Positions 17,666-27,201 are shown, counted from the first letter of the stretch. The stretch is DNA of 64,000 bases from Phycisphaerae bacterium (GCA_002716385.1 PBAX01000012.1:1-64000), one strand, 5' to 3'. The notes: a model not told the origin generated them from the letters alone. Translations and numbers: made by a program.

Positions 17666-18457
17666 TCAGGCGGCTCGGGTTCCGGCCACCCCGTCTCTGG
17701 TGACCACGAAGAAATCATCCGTGATTGGATACGGCAGTCTTCTGAAGTCGCGATTAGCCCGTTTGCGAAGGCGTTCGACGAAGGCGTCGGGCGCGATCGA
17801 GAGCGCGACGAAGAGATCGCGGGCGGGCGTGGCGACGAAGAAATCGCCATGAAGTTCCGGGGCCAGCCGCTCATGCAACGAACCCAGAAGCAATCTGGCT
17901 GCGTCATATCCGTCCTGAACCGAGAAGACCGCTGCGCGACCACCGTCATCGCCTTCGATGAACTGCACCTTCAGATCAGGCGTGTAGACCTGCAGGTTCT
18001 CACGCGACCAGCCATCGAGATCGTCGACGGTCACGCCCCAACGAAGCATCTGCTCCGTCGTGATGCTGACGGTCAGTCGAGGCATGTCGAGTACGAAGAC
18101 GATGACTGTCCCATTCACGAAGGGCATATGCGCCACCTGCTGCCGATCGAGTCGTTCGAAGATAGACTCGGGCTGGATGCGAGGCATGACTCTTGTCCGG
18201 GCAAGCTCCAGAGGCATCACGGAGGATCCGATCGAATCGCCCTCGGCCATTCGATCCAGAAACTCATCCACGATCTCGACGCCCCGATCCGGATCACAGC
18301 AGACCATCCTGTAGAGATTGTTCAGAGCCAATTGGCGGCCGTTGTAGATCAGATCCATCGGACCTGACAATGAGGCGTCGCTCTCTGGGCACAACCTCTT
18401 CAGAATTCGCAGCACCTGCTCTGAAAAGGCTTCGGGTTCCCTTGGCATCTGTGACAT
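17666..18457 (-). CDS. DUF1444 (YtpQ) family protein
   Basis: 263 residues, cytosolic, without membrane segments. The pattern fits the DUF1444/YtpQ family of unknown function: an N-terminal helical segment with YNGRQLALNNLYRMV, a central VMPRIQPESIFER, and a C-terminal half with FVNGTVIVFVLDMPRLTVSI and VQDGYDAARLLL. AGGAGG six bases before ATG 18457 supports the start. The next gene on the strand is trpG, 40 bases away, so cotranscription is possible. It is divergent from kdsA across 215 bases in which I see no clear regulatory element. Confidence 0.78.
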   Translation of the reverse strand: MSQMPREPEAFSEQVLRILKRLCPESDASLSGPMDLIYNGRQLALNNLYRMVCCDPDRGVEIVDEFLDRMAEGDSIGSSVMPLELARTRVMPRIQPESIFERLDRQQVAHMPFVNGTVIVFVLDMPRLTVSITTEQMLRWGVTVDDLDGWSRENLQVYTPDLKVQFIEGDDGGRAAVFSVQDGYDAARLLLGSLHERLAPELHGDFFVATPARDLFVALSIAPDAFVERLRKRANRDFRRLPYPITDDFFVVTRDGVAGTRAA

Positions 18458-18672
18458 ATCTGGCCTCCTGGCTGCCTCAGCGTTGACTCCAAAAACGGCA
18501 GCACATCAAATAGATCGGCCCGGAGTGGCATCGAGTCAAGAAGAATGTCCGTTTGGAACGATCATTCCTCATAGTTAAGTAGTCCAGACCGGACCAGATG
18601 GTTCGGCTGGCACCCCTCAAAGGCCGATAAAGCCCCTTTTCGCTTAAGGCCGTACCCGGATAGGCTGTTCTC

Positions 18673-19521
18673 ATGGTCAATACATGCCAAGTAGGCGATA
18701 TCACAATCGGGCCGGGACAACCCCTGGCAATAATTGCGGGCCCATGTGTTCTTGAAGGTGGCAACATCGACATGGACATTGCCCAGGGGCTCAGCCACGC
18801 CTGTCAGCAGGCCGAGGTGCCCCTGATCTTCAAGGCCAGCTTCGACAAGGCCAATAGGACCAGTCTGACATCCCAGCGAGGACCGGGATTGAACAAGGGC
18901 CTTGAGATGCTCGCACAGATCAAGGAGGCGACAGGCCTTCCCATCTGCACCGACATTCATGAACCCGCTCAAGCCGCTGCAGCGTCGGAGGTCGTCGACC
19001 TTCTTCAGATCCCAGCCTTTCTCTGCAGGCAGACCGATCTGCTCACCGCCTGTGCGGAAACGGGGTGTGCAGTCAATGTGAAGAAGGGGCAGTTTCTCGC
19101 CCCTTCCGACATGACGCATGTGGTTGGAAAACTGAAATCCGCTGGATGCAAGCAACTCATGCTCACGGAACGAGGGACCTTCTTCGGGTATCACCGCCTG
19201 GTGAATGATTTCATTGGCCTAGGGGACATGATGGAACTTGAACATCCCGTCTGTTTCGACGTGACGCATTCGACCCAGTTGCCAGGCGCTGGAACCGGCC
19301 AATCAGGAGGCCGCCCCGATCGTGCCGACCTGCTTGCCCGTTCCGCCACTGCCGCCGGCGTTCATGCCCTCTTCCTCGAATGCCATCCCGATCCTGCCAA
19401 TGCCTCGAGCGACGCTGCAACGGTCGTTCAACTGTCGAAGATCGGCGAACTGATTCGACAAGCCGCCGCCATCAGACTTGCCATGGATTCTCTTCAGCCG
19501 GCAACCGGGACATCACCCTGA
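18673..19521 (+). CDS. kdsA: 3-deoxy-8-phosphooctulonate (Kdo8P) synthase
   Basis: Condenses PEP with arabinose-5-phosphate to Kdo-8-phosphate, the committed step of Kdo and hence LPS core synthesis. 282 residues, TIM barrel. The AGPCVLE motif carries Cys25, the metal ligand of the metal-dependent class (the metal-free class has Asn here). Other landmarks are KASFDKANRTS, TDIHEP, KKGQFLAP, LTERGTFFGYHRLVND and the C-terminal ECHPDPANASSDAA. The ATG has no evident Shine-Dalgarno. kdsD and kdsC, for the flanking pathway steps, lie 13-15 kb away in another operon. Confidence 0.95.
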   Translation: MVNTCQVGDITIGPGQPLAIIAGPCVLEGGNIDMDIAQGLSHACQQAEVPLIFKASFDKANRTSLTSQRGPGLNKGLEMLAQIKEATGLPICTDIHEPAQAAAASEVVDLLQIPAFLCRQTDLLTACAETGCAVNVKKGQFLAPSDMTHVVGKLKSAGCKQLMLTERGTFFGYHRLVNDFIGLGDMMELEHPVCFDVTHSTQLPGAGTGQSGGRPDRADLLARSATAAGVHALFLECHPDPANASSDAATVVQLSKIGELIRQAAAIRLAMDSLQPATGTSP

Positions 19522-19588
19522 TTTCCCGCAGATTCACATGGGGAACATGCGACTTGGCATGCTAGAATGAAGGAGAGGATTCCTGTTC

Positions 19589-20095
19589 ATGAAATGCGAC
19601 ATGTGTGACAAGCCGGCCGTTGTACATGAAGTCACCATTGTCCATGGCGTCAAGAGAGAAGTGCACCTCTGCGTGGATCATGCTAATGAAGCGGGTATCG
19701 CCATGCCGGGCATCGCCTCCACCAACAAGCTCCTGTCGAAGTTCTCCGCGGGGAATAAGCCCACCGTCATGGCGCCTAGGTGCTCCGAATGCGGAACAAG
19801 CTTTGCCCAGATACGTCAGCACAGCCTCATAGGCTGCCCAAGCTGCTACGACTCCTTTGTCGAACCTCTGGGACGTCTGATCGAACGTGCCCAGGGCGGC
19901 GCGACCCATCATGTCGGCCGAGGCACCAACGCGGATCGACCATCGGATCGAATGCAGAGGGAGCGTCGTCTCATGGACGCTCTGGCCTCAGCGCTGAGCA
20001 ACGAGCAGTACGAACGAGCGGCCGAGATACGGGATCAGATCAGCCAACTCTCGGACGACTCCACGGATGAATCTCTGGAAAGCGAAGCCCAGTGA
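19589..20095 (+). CDS. mcsA: protein-arginine kinase activator McsA (UVR-domain zinc protein)
   Basis: 168 residues. In Firmicutes McsA activates the protein-arginine kinase McsB, which marks proteins for ClpC/ClpP. The N-terminal half has zinc-binding cysteine pairs at CDMC, CSECG and CPSC with a further Cys in HLCVDH. The C-terminal UVR motif (about 125-158) reads RRLMDALASALSNEQYERAAEIRDQI. The stop overlaps the start of the kinase gene as GTGA, and the pairing with mcsB makes the assignment firm. Confidence 0.93.
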   Translation: MKCDMCDKPAVVHEVTIVHGVKREVHLCVDHANEAGIAMPGIASTNKLLSKFSAGNKPTVMAPRCSECGTSFAQIRQHSLIGCPSCYDSFVEPLGRLIERAQGGATHHVGRGTNADRPSDRMQRERRLMDALASALSNEQYERAAEIRDQISQLSDDSTDESLESEAQ

Positions 20096-21168
20096 GCACT
20101 CGAAGAGAACCGCCCAGAGATGACAATCGAGAGGAATTCGATGCGCCCAAGGCCCCGGATATCGATGTCGTGCTCAGTTCACGAGTTCGCATAGCACGCA
20201 ATCTGGATGGGCTCCCCTTCGTCAATCGCGCCAGCGAGGACCAGTGCGAACACGTCGTCAAGTCCACCCGGCACCTACTCATGCACATTCCAACGAGTGA
20301 TCGCATGATTTGGGTCGATCTAGAGCAGTCATCCAGTCATGAACGCCAGCTTCTCGTTGAAAGACATCTGATTTCAAGACAGCATGCCGACAACAACATA
20401 CGTCGCGGTGTTGCCGTGGCCGAGAGCGAACAGTCGAGTGTCATGATCAACGAGGAGGACCATGTCAGGATGCAGGCTCTCAGGCCGGGCCTCCAGCTCA
20501 CCGACGCCAATGAAGCCTGTCGGGACATGGATGAAGCGTTGGGCAACCATCTCGAGTACGCCTATCGTGAAAGATGGGGATACCTCAGTGCCTGCCCCAC
20601 CAATGTCGGGACAGGCATCAGACTCTCTGCAATGCTCCATCTGCCGGCACTCCGACTGACCAACGACATCGATCGCGTCAGACAGGCCGCCAAGGATCTC
20701 CATCTGGCCGTCCGCGGTTTCTATGGGGAGGGCTCCGAGTCGACGGGAAACTTCTACCAGATAAGCAATCAGGTGACGCTTGGCAGAAGCGAGGAAGCGA
20801 TTCTCGAGGAGTTCGAGGGGATGATCATCCCCACACTTGTTCAATATGAGCGAGCGGCTCGTCAGGTGCTTCTTGAAAAGCACAGGCGGGAACTTGAGGA
20901 CCGGGTCTTCCGAGCCTTTGGGATGCTGGGAACCGCCAGAATGCTCAAGCTGGATGAGGCCAAGAAGTTGCTCAGCAGCCTGCGACTGGGCGTGTGCCTC
21001 AACATGCTCAGTGAAACAGATGCCAACATCACGGTGGACATGGTCGACAATCTGATGTTGCTTGTGCAGCCAGGCCATCTCAGACAGCATGTCAACTGCA
21101 CCATCTCGCCGGAACAGGCCAGAGGCGTGCGGGCCGATCTTGTCCGTCAGGTTCTGATCGGCGACTGA
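20092..21168 (+). CDS. mcsB: protein-arginine kinase McsB
   Basis: Transfers phosphate from ATP to arginine side chains of proteins. 358 residues of the guanido-kinase fold. Family motifs are SSRVRIARNLDGLPF near residue 30, VMINEEDHVRMQAL around 125, WGYLSACPTNVGTGIRLSAMLHLP around 165-190, and RGFYGEGSESTGNFYQISNQ with the activating Ser/Gly loop. The start is GTG 20092, overlapping the mcsA stop. In Bacillus mcsAB sits with ctsR and clpC. Here only the pair is present and is followed by a convergent pterin dehydratase gene. Confidence 0.94.
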   Translation: MSTRREPPRDDNREEFDAPKAPDIDVVLSSRVRIARNLDGLPFVNRASEDQCEHVVKSTRHLLMHIPTSDRMIWVDLEQSSSHERQLLVERHLISRQHADNNIRRGVAVAESEQSSVMINEEDHVRMQALRPGLQLTDANEACRDMDEALGNHLEYAYRERWGYLSACPTNVGTGIRLSAMLHLPALRLTNDIDRVRQAAKDLHLAVRGFYGEGSESTGNFYQISNQVTLGRSEEAILEEFEGMIIPTLVQYERAARQVLLEKHRRELEDRVFRAFGMLGTARMLKLDEAKKLLSSLRLGVCLNMLSETDANITVDMVDNLMLLVQPGHLRQHVNCTISPEQARGVRADLVRQVLIGD

Positions 21169-21173
21169 TATCG

Positions 21174-21449
21174 CTAGAGCGAATCGATCACAGCGGCCAT
21201 TTCAAAGTCTTTCTGGGTGAGTCCGCCGGCATCGTGCGTGGTCAGCGTCAGCGTGACCTTGCCGTACCGAATCATGATGTCAGGATGATGAGCCGCTGCT
21301 TCCGCGGCGTCAGCGAGCTTGTTGACAAACGCAATGGCTTCGCGAAAATCGCCGAAGCTGATGGTTCGCTGTAAATTCTCGCCACTGACGGTCCACTCGG
21401 AAAGCATGGACAAGCCCGCTTCGATCTGGTCTGGCTCAAGTCGATCCAT
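21174..21449 (-). CDS. phhB: pterin-4a-carbinolamine dehydratase
   Basis: 91 residues, the normal length of the PCD/DCoH family. It dehydrates 4a-hydroxytetrahydropterin formed by aromatic amino acid hydroxylases. Related proteins also work around molybdopterin. The signature region FVNKLADAAEAAAHHPDIMIRYGKVTLTLTTHDAGGLTQKD includes the two active-site histidines. It is convergent with mcsB, six bases away, and no hydroxylase gene is nearby. Confidence 0.93.
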   Translation of the reverse strand: MDRLEPDQIEAGLSMLSEWTVSGENLQRTISFGDFREAIAFVNKLADAAEAAAHHPDIMIRYGKVTLTLTTHDAGGLTQKDFEMAAVIDSL

Positions 21450-21546
21450 CTGATGCCCCTTCTCGTGCCCATACAGTCACCCATTCACCGGCTCCTGTCA
21501 ATGCAGTGCGACGGAAGAACCGGCCGCCAGAACGTAGCATGACGCC

Positions 21547-22491
21547 ATGACCACCCCTCGCTCAAGACTGGCCCCATCGCCGACCGGCGCGCTGCATCTG
21601 GGAAATGCCCGGACATTCCTGTGGAACTGGGCACTGGCAAGAACACGAGGATGGAGTCTGGTCATGCGGATCGAGGACTTCGATGGTCCTCGAATACGCG
21701 CGGGTGCCGGCGAATCCGCCATGGATACATTGAGATGGCTTGGACTCGACTGGGATGATGAACCCCTGGTTCAGAGTTCGGATCGCACGCCCTATCTTGA
21801 GAGAATGGACGCCCTTGCGGAGGCCGGTCTGGCCTATCAATGCCATCTCACTCGACGCGAGATCGGATCGGAAGCCGCGGCCCCCAACGAAGGGGATCAT
21901 GAACTTGTGTTCCCGGCCGACTTGCGTCCTGAAGAAGCGGGTGATTCACTGCCGTTCCAGTGGCGGGAAGGTTCCCATTGGCGATTCATGACGGAATCAG
22001 GACATCACGAATCCGTCCATGACCAGATCTCGGGCGTTCATGACTTCGAGCCAGCCTCGGAATGCGGCGACTTCGTGGTCTGGACCGTCCGGGATGAACC
22101 CGCCTATCAGCTGGCCGTCGTGGCCGATGACATCCGACAGGGAATCACCGATGTCGTACGCGGCGACGACCTGCTCGCCAGCTCCGCCAGACAACAACTG
22201 CTCTACAAGGCCTTCCGATCCGATCCGCCACGGTGGTGGCATATGCCACTCGTCAGAGGTGCAGACGGCAGAAGACTCGCGAAACGACATGGTGATACGA
22301 GGTTGGATCATTATCGAGACGCCGGTGTGCCACCGGAGAAGATTCTGGGCCTTCTGGCATGGTGGTGCGGCCTCATTTCCTGCCGAGAGCCAATCACCAA
22401 GGAGGATTTCCTTGAAGCATTCGATGCGTCCAGACTCCCACCGAAAGATGTGGTCTATTCACACGAGGATGAGACATGGCTGACAAGCTGA
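21547..22491 (+). CDS. gluQ: glutamyl-Q tRNA(Asp) synthetase
   Basis: Truncated glutamyl-tRNA synthetase paralogue that attaches Glu to queuosine at the anticodon of tRNA(Asp). 314 residues comprise only the catalytic Rossmann domain. The HIGH motif appears as APSPTGALHLGNART and the KMSKS-like motif as RLAKRHGDTRL. The anticodon-binding domain of full GluRS is absent. A fully discriminating zinc Cys set is not obvious, only CHLTRREI. The presence of queE elsewhere in the window fits a queuosine-using cell. It overlaps the DUF192 gene by 16 bases. Confidence 0.88.
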   Translation: MTTPRSRLAPSPTGALHLGNARTFLWNWALARTRGWSLVMRIEDFDGPRIRAGAGESAMDTLRWLGLDWDDEPLVQSSDRTPYLERMDALAEAGLAYQCHLTRREIGSEAAAPNEGDHELVFPADLRPEEAGDSLPFQWREGSHWRFMTESGHHESVHDQISGVHDFEPASECGDFVVWTVRDEPAYQLAVVADDIRQGITDVVRGDDLLASSARQQLLYKAFRSDPPRWWHMPLVRGADGRRLAKRHGDTRLDHYRDAGVPPEKILGLLAWWCGLISCREPITKEDFLEAFDASRLPPKDVVYSHEDETWLTS

Positions 22492-23015
22492 AGTGCATAT
22501 TCCTGCTTGTCGCTCTGATCGTTGCGGGATGCGGACCGTCCCAACCCCCGGAGGATGTCGTCATTTCGCTTGGTGGCGAGGAGTGGATCATGGAACTGGC
22601 AACTCATCCAGATGAGATTAGAGCCGGACTGATGAATCGGCCCTCGATCGATCCCGGCACGGGAATGATCTTCATCTTCCCGGAAAGCAGGATCCAATCA
22701 TTCTGGATGGCCTATTGCCTCACGGATATCGATCTGGTGTTCGTCGATGGAACCGGTCGCATCACGGCCACACACGCCATGGAAGTCGAGCCACCCAGAT
22801 CACCGAGTGAATCGGAGCAGGCCTACCTTGGTCGCATGCAAAGCTACGGCAGCATCTTCCCCGCCAGAGTCGCCATCGAACTGCCCCCGGGCTCCATTGA
22901 GAAACTAGGGCTGGCCTCAGGACAGGCAACCGGATTGAACATGCGGGCGCTCGAGGATCTTCGTAGACGAAGCGCTACGAATCGACGGCAGGCAGAATCC
23001 CCCGTGCAGCCATGA
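22476..23015 (+). CDS. DUF192-family lipoprotein
   Basis: 179 residues. The N-terminus is a lipoprotein signal ending ALIVAGC with Cys19. The DUF192 fold follows, recognisable by IRAGLMNRPSIDPGTGMIFIFP, SFWMAYCLTDIDLVFVDGTGRI and GLASGQATGLN. The function of DUF192 proteins is unknown. They are usually small exported beta-barrel-like domains. The start lies inside the end of gluQ, so coupling is likely. The 3' end overlaps the convergent riboflavin synthase gene by 41 bases. Confidence 0.88.
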   Translation: MADKLKCIFLLVALIVAGCGPSQPPEDVVISLGGEEWIMELATHPDEIRAGLMNRPSIDPGTGMIFIFPESRIQSFWMAYCLTDIDLVFVDGTGRITATHAMEVEPPRSPSESEQAYLGRMQSYGSIFPARVAIELPPGSIEKLGLASGQATGLNMRALEDLRRRSATNRRQAESPVQP

Positions 23016-23607
23016 GCTGACGAACCGATCGAAGAAGAATGTCCGACTCGATGTTGACCCTGTCGCCGACCGATCGATCGCTCAGGTTTGTCCATTCAAG
23101 CGTCTTAGGAATCAACGCTACCTGAAATCTATCGCCCGCCACATCGGCAACGGTAAGGGAGACACCATCGATCGTGATGGACCCCTGTGGGACGATGAGT
23201 TCTGCCACGTCAGCGACGACTCGAAGATGCAACCTCACGTTCCCGGGCGATTCTTGGACTTGAACGACTTCTGCAAGCGAATCAACATGCCCCTGGACCA
23301 GATGCCCGCCAAGCAGCGTCTCCGGAGTTGCGGCTCGCTCGAGATTGACCCTTCTGCCTGGCCCGAAACCGCCGAGCGTTGTCTTCTGGAGCGTCTGTTG
23401 AACCACATCGAAGGAAAGCCGAAACTGGTCCTCGCCCACCGCCGTGGAATCCACGACTGTCAGACAGCAGCCATCGATGGCGATCGAATCACCCGGAGAC
23501 GGTCGATCCGCCCACGCAGGCGTGGTCAGATCCAGCCGAACACCCCCGTCAGAGTTCTCCTGACATGCCTCGACACGCCCTACTGCCTGTACCAATCCTG
23601 TGAACAT
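22975..23607 (-). CDS. ribE: riboflavin synthase alpha chain
   Basis: Dismutates two 6,7-dimethyl-8-ribityllumazines to riboflavin. ATG 23607 gives the universal family start MFTGLVQAVG and 210 residues. The frame to 23787 adds 60 unrelated residues and is rejected. Two homologous lumazine-binding barrels are visible. One ends near DGCCLTVVD with LERAATPETLLGGHLVQGHVD, and the second contains TIDGVSLTVADV and NIESDILLRSV. No FMN riboswitch is apparent upstream. No other rib genes are in the window. Confidence 0.95.
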   Translation of the reverse strand: MFTGLVQAVGRVEACQENSDGGVRLDLTTPAWADRPSPGDSIAIDGCCLTVVDSTAVGEDQFRLSFDVVQQTLQKTTLGGFGPGRRVNLERAATPETLLGGHLVQGHVDSLAEVVQVQESPGNVRLHLRVVADVAELIVPQGSITIDGVSLTVADVAGDRFQVALIPKTLEWTNLSDRSVGDRVNIESDILLRSVRQLMAARGILPAVDS

Positions 23608-23757
23608 CCCTCCACTGTAGCCTCGCCATCCGTCCGGGACATGTCTCCCGTCCGACCACCACGTGATCCAAAGGCCATCTATACTGCTCTGCTGAATCCC
23701 ACGTCGACCGAAGCCTGCCTTCAGCCGACTCCCTTGACCCGTCTGGAGATCCCGGAA

Positions 23758-24984
23758 ATGCCCATGCTCCCCCCCAGCTCCCTGCAATTTCGATCCCTTG
23801 CCATCACTTTCATGGCCATCCTGATCATGGCTGCCACAGGTGGATGCAAGACCGGTCAGCAGACGGCACGATCGAATGATCGACAGGCTGATCAGACCGC
23901 CGCACAGAAGGATGCCGAGGTGCTTGCAGCACTTGAACAGGAATATGCGATTGGCCCGAAAGCCGCTCGCACGCTTGGCTACCGCCTAGGTTGGCAGGCA
24001 CCGGATGCCGGGAAGAACACCGCCCTGATTTCACCTCAGGAGGATTCCATCTTCGTTCTCTCATCGAACAAGAATCTTCAGAGGCTCACCGCCGCAACCG
24101 GTACCAGAATCTGGTCGATCACAGCTGGAACACCTGCCGCAAACATACTGGGCATCAACTATCTGAAGACCAACGAGCGGGTCTACATCACGCACCATGG
24201 TGAAATCACATCCGTGTCCGCTGCGACTGGCGCATTGACGAGTGATGAGGGACGATCCCCGATCCAGTCACTTCAATGGATGGCCAACACCGGACCGGTC
24301 CTCTTTCAGGACAACTTCATCTATGGCTCCAAGGGTGGTGATCTGGTCTGGCAGGCATTCAACATCGGCTACTCGTACAAGGCCTTCAACATCGGTGACT
24401 ACATCGACATCAAGCCCATGCTGGCCGGCGATCTACTCATCGGTGTCGCCAGAAGTGGTGAAGTGGCCGCCATGGATGCCCGCCTGGTCAAACTGCGGTG
24501 GAAGCAGAAGCTTCTGGGCCAAATCCTCGCATCACCGGCCACCAATGGATCCGTGCTCTATGTGTCCTGCATGGACCAGTACCTGAGGGCGTTCGATGTT
24601 GTTTCTGGCCGGCTGATCTGGCGTGCCCTGACGGAAACACCACTTGATATCAGTCCTGTGGCCATCGGCAATGCCGTCTATCAGCAGATCCCTGGAACAG
24701 GACTTGCCTGCTATGAAGCCATGCCGGTCAACAGATACGACGGCAGACGCCTCTGGGTGGCGAAGGATGCCGGCGGAGAGGTACTCACCCGCCGAAATGG
24801 AAGGCTGCTGGTCTGGGACAAGGACAACCGTGTTCTCGATGTCGTCAGCGAATCGACCGGTGTGATCGAGGCCAAGATGGAACTGGACGAGGTCCAGATG
24901 GTCGTCGCCGACAAGCAGGACAATGGCCGCCTCTATGTTCTCGACAACCGTGGGTACCTCGACTGCCTGATCCCGCTGAACTGA
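23758..24984 (+). CDS. PQQ-type beta-propeller lipoprotein
   Basis: 408 residues from ATG 23758, which has GGAG nine bases upstream. The much longer frame to 23227 is antisense to ribE and is rejected. The signal ends in AATGGC (Cys30), so the protein is probably lipid-anchored. Residues about 80-405 are short beta blades with the PQQ/BamB-like pattern (IFVLSSNKNLQRLTAATGTRIWS, AMDARLVKLRWKQKL, LRAFDVVSGRLIW, VVSESTGVIEA). BamB-like proteins scaffold outer-membrane assembly, but a binding or structural role is as far as the sequence goes. Confidence 0.85.
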   Translation: MPMLPPSSLQFRSLAITFMAILIMAATGGCKTGQQTARSNDRQADQTAAQKDAEVLAALEQEYAIGPKAARTLGYRLGWQAPDAGKNTALISPQEDSIFVLSSNKNLQRLTAATGTRIWSITAGTPAANILGINYLKTNERVYITHHGEITSVSAATGALTSDEGRSPIQSLQWMANTGPVLFQDNFIYGSKGGDLVWQAFNIGYSYKAFNIGDYIDIKPMLAGDLLIGVARSGEVAAMDARLVKLRWKQKLLGQILASPATNGSVLYVSCMDQYLRAFDVVSGRLIWRALTETPLDISPVAIGNAVYQQIPGTGLACYEAMPVNRYDGRRLWVAKDAGGEVLTRRNGRLLVWDKDNRVLDVVSESTGVIEAKMELDEVQMVVADKQDNGRLYVLDNRGYLDCLIPLN

Positions 24985-25026
24985 ATCTCAGGAAAGTCCA
25001 CTAAAGCCAAACCAGGAGTCCCGGAG

Positions 25027-26613
25027 ATGTCCGATCTCGTCCCGGTCCGACGTGCATTGCTCTCTGTCAGCGACAAATCAGACCTTATCCCCTTTGCCAA
25101 GGCTCTGGTTCGACTGGAGATCGAACTTCTGTCCACGGGAGGCACCGCACGGGCGCTGCGGGAAGCCGACATTCCAGTCACGGACGTGGCCGACGTCACA
25201 GGCTTCCCGGAGATCATGGATGGAAGAGTCAAAACTCTTCATCCGCGAATCCATGGCGCACTGCTTGCTAGACGCGATGAGCCGTCGCATCTGGAAGCGA
25301 TGGAAGCCCATGAGATCGTCCCCATCGATCTCGCCTGCATCAACCTGTATCCGTTTGAGAGAACCATCCAGAAGGAAGGTATCTCGGATGAGGAAGCAAT
25401 CGAACAGATAGACATCGGAGGACCTTCGATGGTGCGTTCCTCCGCCAAGAACCACGAGTCGGTCTGTGTGGTGACATCTCCTGACCAATACGACATGGTG
25501 ATCAGCGAGCTGACATCTCAGGATGGTGCCACCAGCATGCAGCTACGAAGATCGCTGGCGGCCGCCGCATTCTCCCGAACAGCCCGATACGACGCGGCAA
25601 TCAGCTCATGGATGAGCAGGCGGTCATCGGACGACATGCCGGAGACCATTGAATTGGCAGCCAACCGTGAGCTGGTGCTGCGCTACGGCGAGAACCCGCA
25701 TCAGAAGGCGGCGCTCTACGTCGACTCCAGCAGCCAGGAGGCGGGCATAGCATCGGCACGACAGCTGGCTGGAAAACCCCTGAGCTTCAACAACATCAAC
25801 GATGCCGTTGCCGCCATGGAAGCCTGTAGAGATCTCCATATCTCATCGAACCTGCCAGCTGCGGTCGTCATCAAACACACCAATCCCTGCGGGGCCGCCA
25901 TCTCCGATGACCCAAGCAAGGCGTTCGAAGCTGCCCATGCCGGCGATCCCATGGCAGCCTACGGGGGCATCCTGGCGATGACCTCGCATGTGGATGCTTC
26001 GCTGGCATCGACGATCACGGGCACGGCGAGGTTCCTCGAGGTCGTGCTGGCACCCAGCTACAGCGATGAAGCCGTTGATCAACTCTCGTCACGCTGGCCG
26101 AACGTAAGACTGCTGGCCATTCAGGACATCATCGAAACGCCACGGAGCGGCCTCGACATCCGATCGATCGGAGGGGGCTTTCTGGTTCAGGATCGTGATC
26201 GACAACTCGCCTCTCCCGACCGATGGCAAGTCGCGACCGGCAATGCCCCATCCGAGAATGAAAGAATCAATGCCCTGATCGCCTGGACGGTTACCAAGCA
26301 TCTGATGTCCAATGCGATCGCCATCGCCGGTGACGGACGACTGCTCGGGGTTGGATCCGGGCAGGTCGATCGTGTGACGGCCTGCCGGCTCGCTGTCGAG
26401 AAATCCGGTGATGCCATCGAGGCCTGCGGTGATGCGGTCGCGGCCTCCGACGCCTTCTTCCCGTTTTCAGACGGCCCCGAGATACTTCTTGATGCAGGCG
26501 TGAAGTGCCTCGTTCATCCCGGAGGTTCCAAGCGTGACGAGGACACCTTCGAACTCTGTCGATCGAGGGATGCCAACTGTCTGATTACCGGGGTTCGCAC
26601 GTTCCGCCATTGA
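25027..26613 (+). CDS. purH: bifunctional AICAR formyltransferase / IMP cyclohydrolase
   Basis: Last two steps of de novo IMP synthesis. 528 residues, the usual length. The N-terminal MGS-like cyclohydrolase domain (about 1-200) has LLSTGGTARALREA and GRVKTLHPRIHGALLARR. The formyltransferase part has RYGENPHQKAALY, the FNNINDAVAAMEAC segment and the catalytic KHTNPCGAA. It ends LITGVRTFRH as expected. AGGAG eight bases before the ATG supports the start. Together with guaA it covers purine nucleotide synthesis in this window. Confidence 0.97.
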   Translation: MSDLVPVRRALLSVSDKSDLIPFAKALVRLEIELLSTGGTARALREADIPVTDVADVTGFPEIMDGRVKTLHPRIHGALLARRDEPSHLEAMEAHEIVPIDLACINLYPFERTIQKEGISDEEAIEQIDIGGPSMVRSSAKNHESVCVVTSPDQYDMVISELTSQDGATSMQLRRSLAAAAFSRTARYDAAISSWMSRRSSDDMPETIELAANRELVLRYGENPHQKAALYVDSSSQEAGIASARQLAGKPLSFNNINDAVAAMEACRDLHISSNLPAAVVIKHTNPCGAAISDDPSKAFEAAHAGDPMAAYGGILAMTSHVDASLASTITGTARFLEVVLAPSYSDEAVDQLSSRWPNVRLLAIQDIIETPRSGLDIRSIGGGFLVQDRDRQLASPDRWQVATGNAPSENERINALIAWTVTKHLMSNAIAIAGDGRLLGVGSGQVDRVTACRLAVEKSGDAIEACGDAVAASDAFFPFSDGPEILLDAGVKCLVHPGGSKRDEDTFELCRSRDANCLITGVRTFRH

Positions 26614-26631
26614 TGCCGGCGGGCCGAGGCC

Positions 26632-27201
26632 TCAAGTGGCGCCGATGCTCACATCGAGCGGCTGAGGTGTCGTGTGATGCGTTGGATCAAGCGCCAGGGA
26701 GAGTGGAATCCGCTTGCCGTTCCCATCGGTTGGAATGTTGTCCTCGTCGATGATCCTCTGGATCGCCATGATGCCCTCAAGAAGCATCTCGGGTCTCGGC
26801 GGACAACCCGGCACATAGACATCCACAGGAAGGAACTGATCGACTCCCTGGACAACGGCGTAGGTATCGAAGACACCGCCGGTCGATGCACAGGCCCCCA
26901 TGGAGATGACCCACTTGGGCTCGCACATCTGCTGATAGATGTGTTGAAGCACAGGAAGCATCTTCACGCTGATCCGCCCGGCGACGATCATGAGATCCGC
27001 TTGACGCGGACTGAAACGAAACACCTCTGCCCCGAATCTGGCAAGGTCGTAGCGGCTGGACGCCGTGGCCATCAGCTCGATGCCGCAGCAGGCCGTTGCA
27101 AACGGCATGGGCCAGAGGGCCGAACGCCTCGCCCAATTGACGACCCTGCTCAACTGAGTGGTGAGATATCCATCAACCGGTATGGCCGTTTCAAGACCCA
27201 T
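26632..27201 (-). CDS. nuoB: NADH-quinone oxidoreductase subunit B
   Basis: Peripheral-arm subunit of respiratory complex I that binds the terminal N2 iron-sulfur cluster. 189 residues with all four cluster ligands: Cys38 and Cys39 in [11 protein letters not shown], Cys104 in [10 protein letters not shown] and Cys133 in [14 protein letters not shown] six bases before ATG 27201 fixes the start. NuoA and the other subunits are not adjacent. NuoC lies 11 kb away, so the usual nuo operon is broken up here. A STAS-protein gene lies 87 bases upstream on the same strand. Confidence 0.96.
   Translation of the reverse strand: MGLETAIPVDGYLTTQLSRVVNWARRSALWPMPFATACCGIELMATASSRYDLARFGAEVFRFSPRQADLMIVAGRISVKMLPVLQHIYQQMCEPKWVISMGACASTGGVFDTYAVVQGVDQFLPVDVYVPGCPPRPEMLLEGIMAIQRIIDEDNIPTDGNGKRIPLSLALDPTHHTTPQPLDVSIGAT

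Noticed and set aside
18630-18672. leaderless promoter (TAGGCT about eight bases before ATG) for kdsA
   Set aside because: The -10 match is weak and no -35 partner is convincing. It is only noted as a lack of ribosome site.
23227-23757. N-terminal extension of the PQQ-propeller gene
   Set aside because: It is antisense to the well-supported riboflavin synthase, and a signal peptide starts at 23758.
23608-23757. FMN riboswitch upstream of riboflavin synthase
   Set aside because: The region lacks the conserved RFN core elements and mostly holds the divergent lipoprotein leader.
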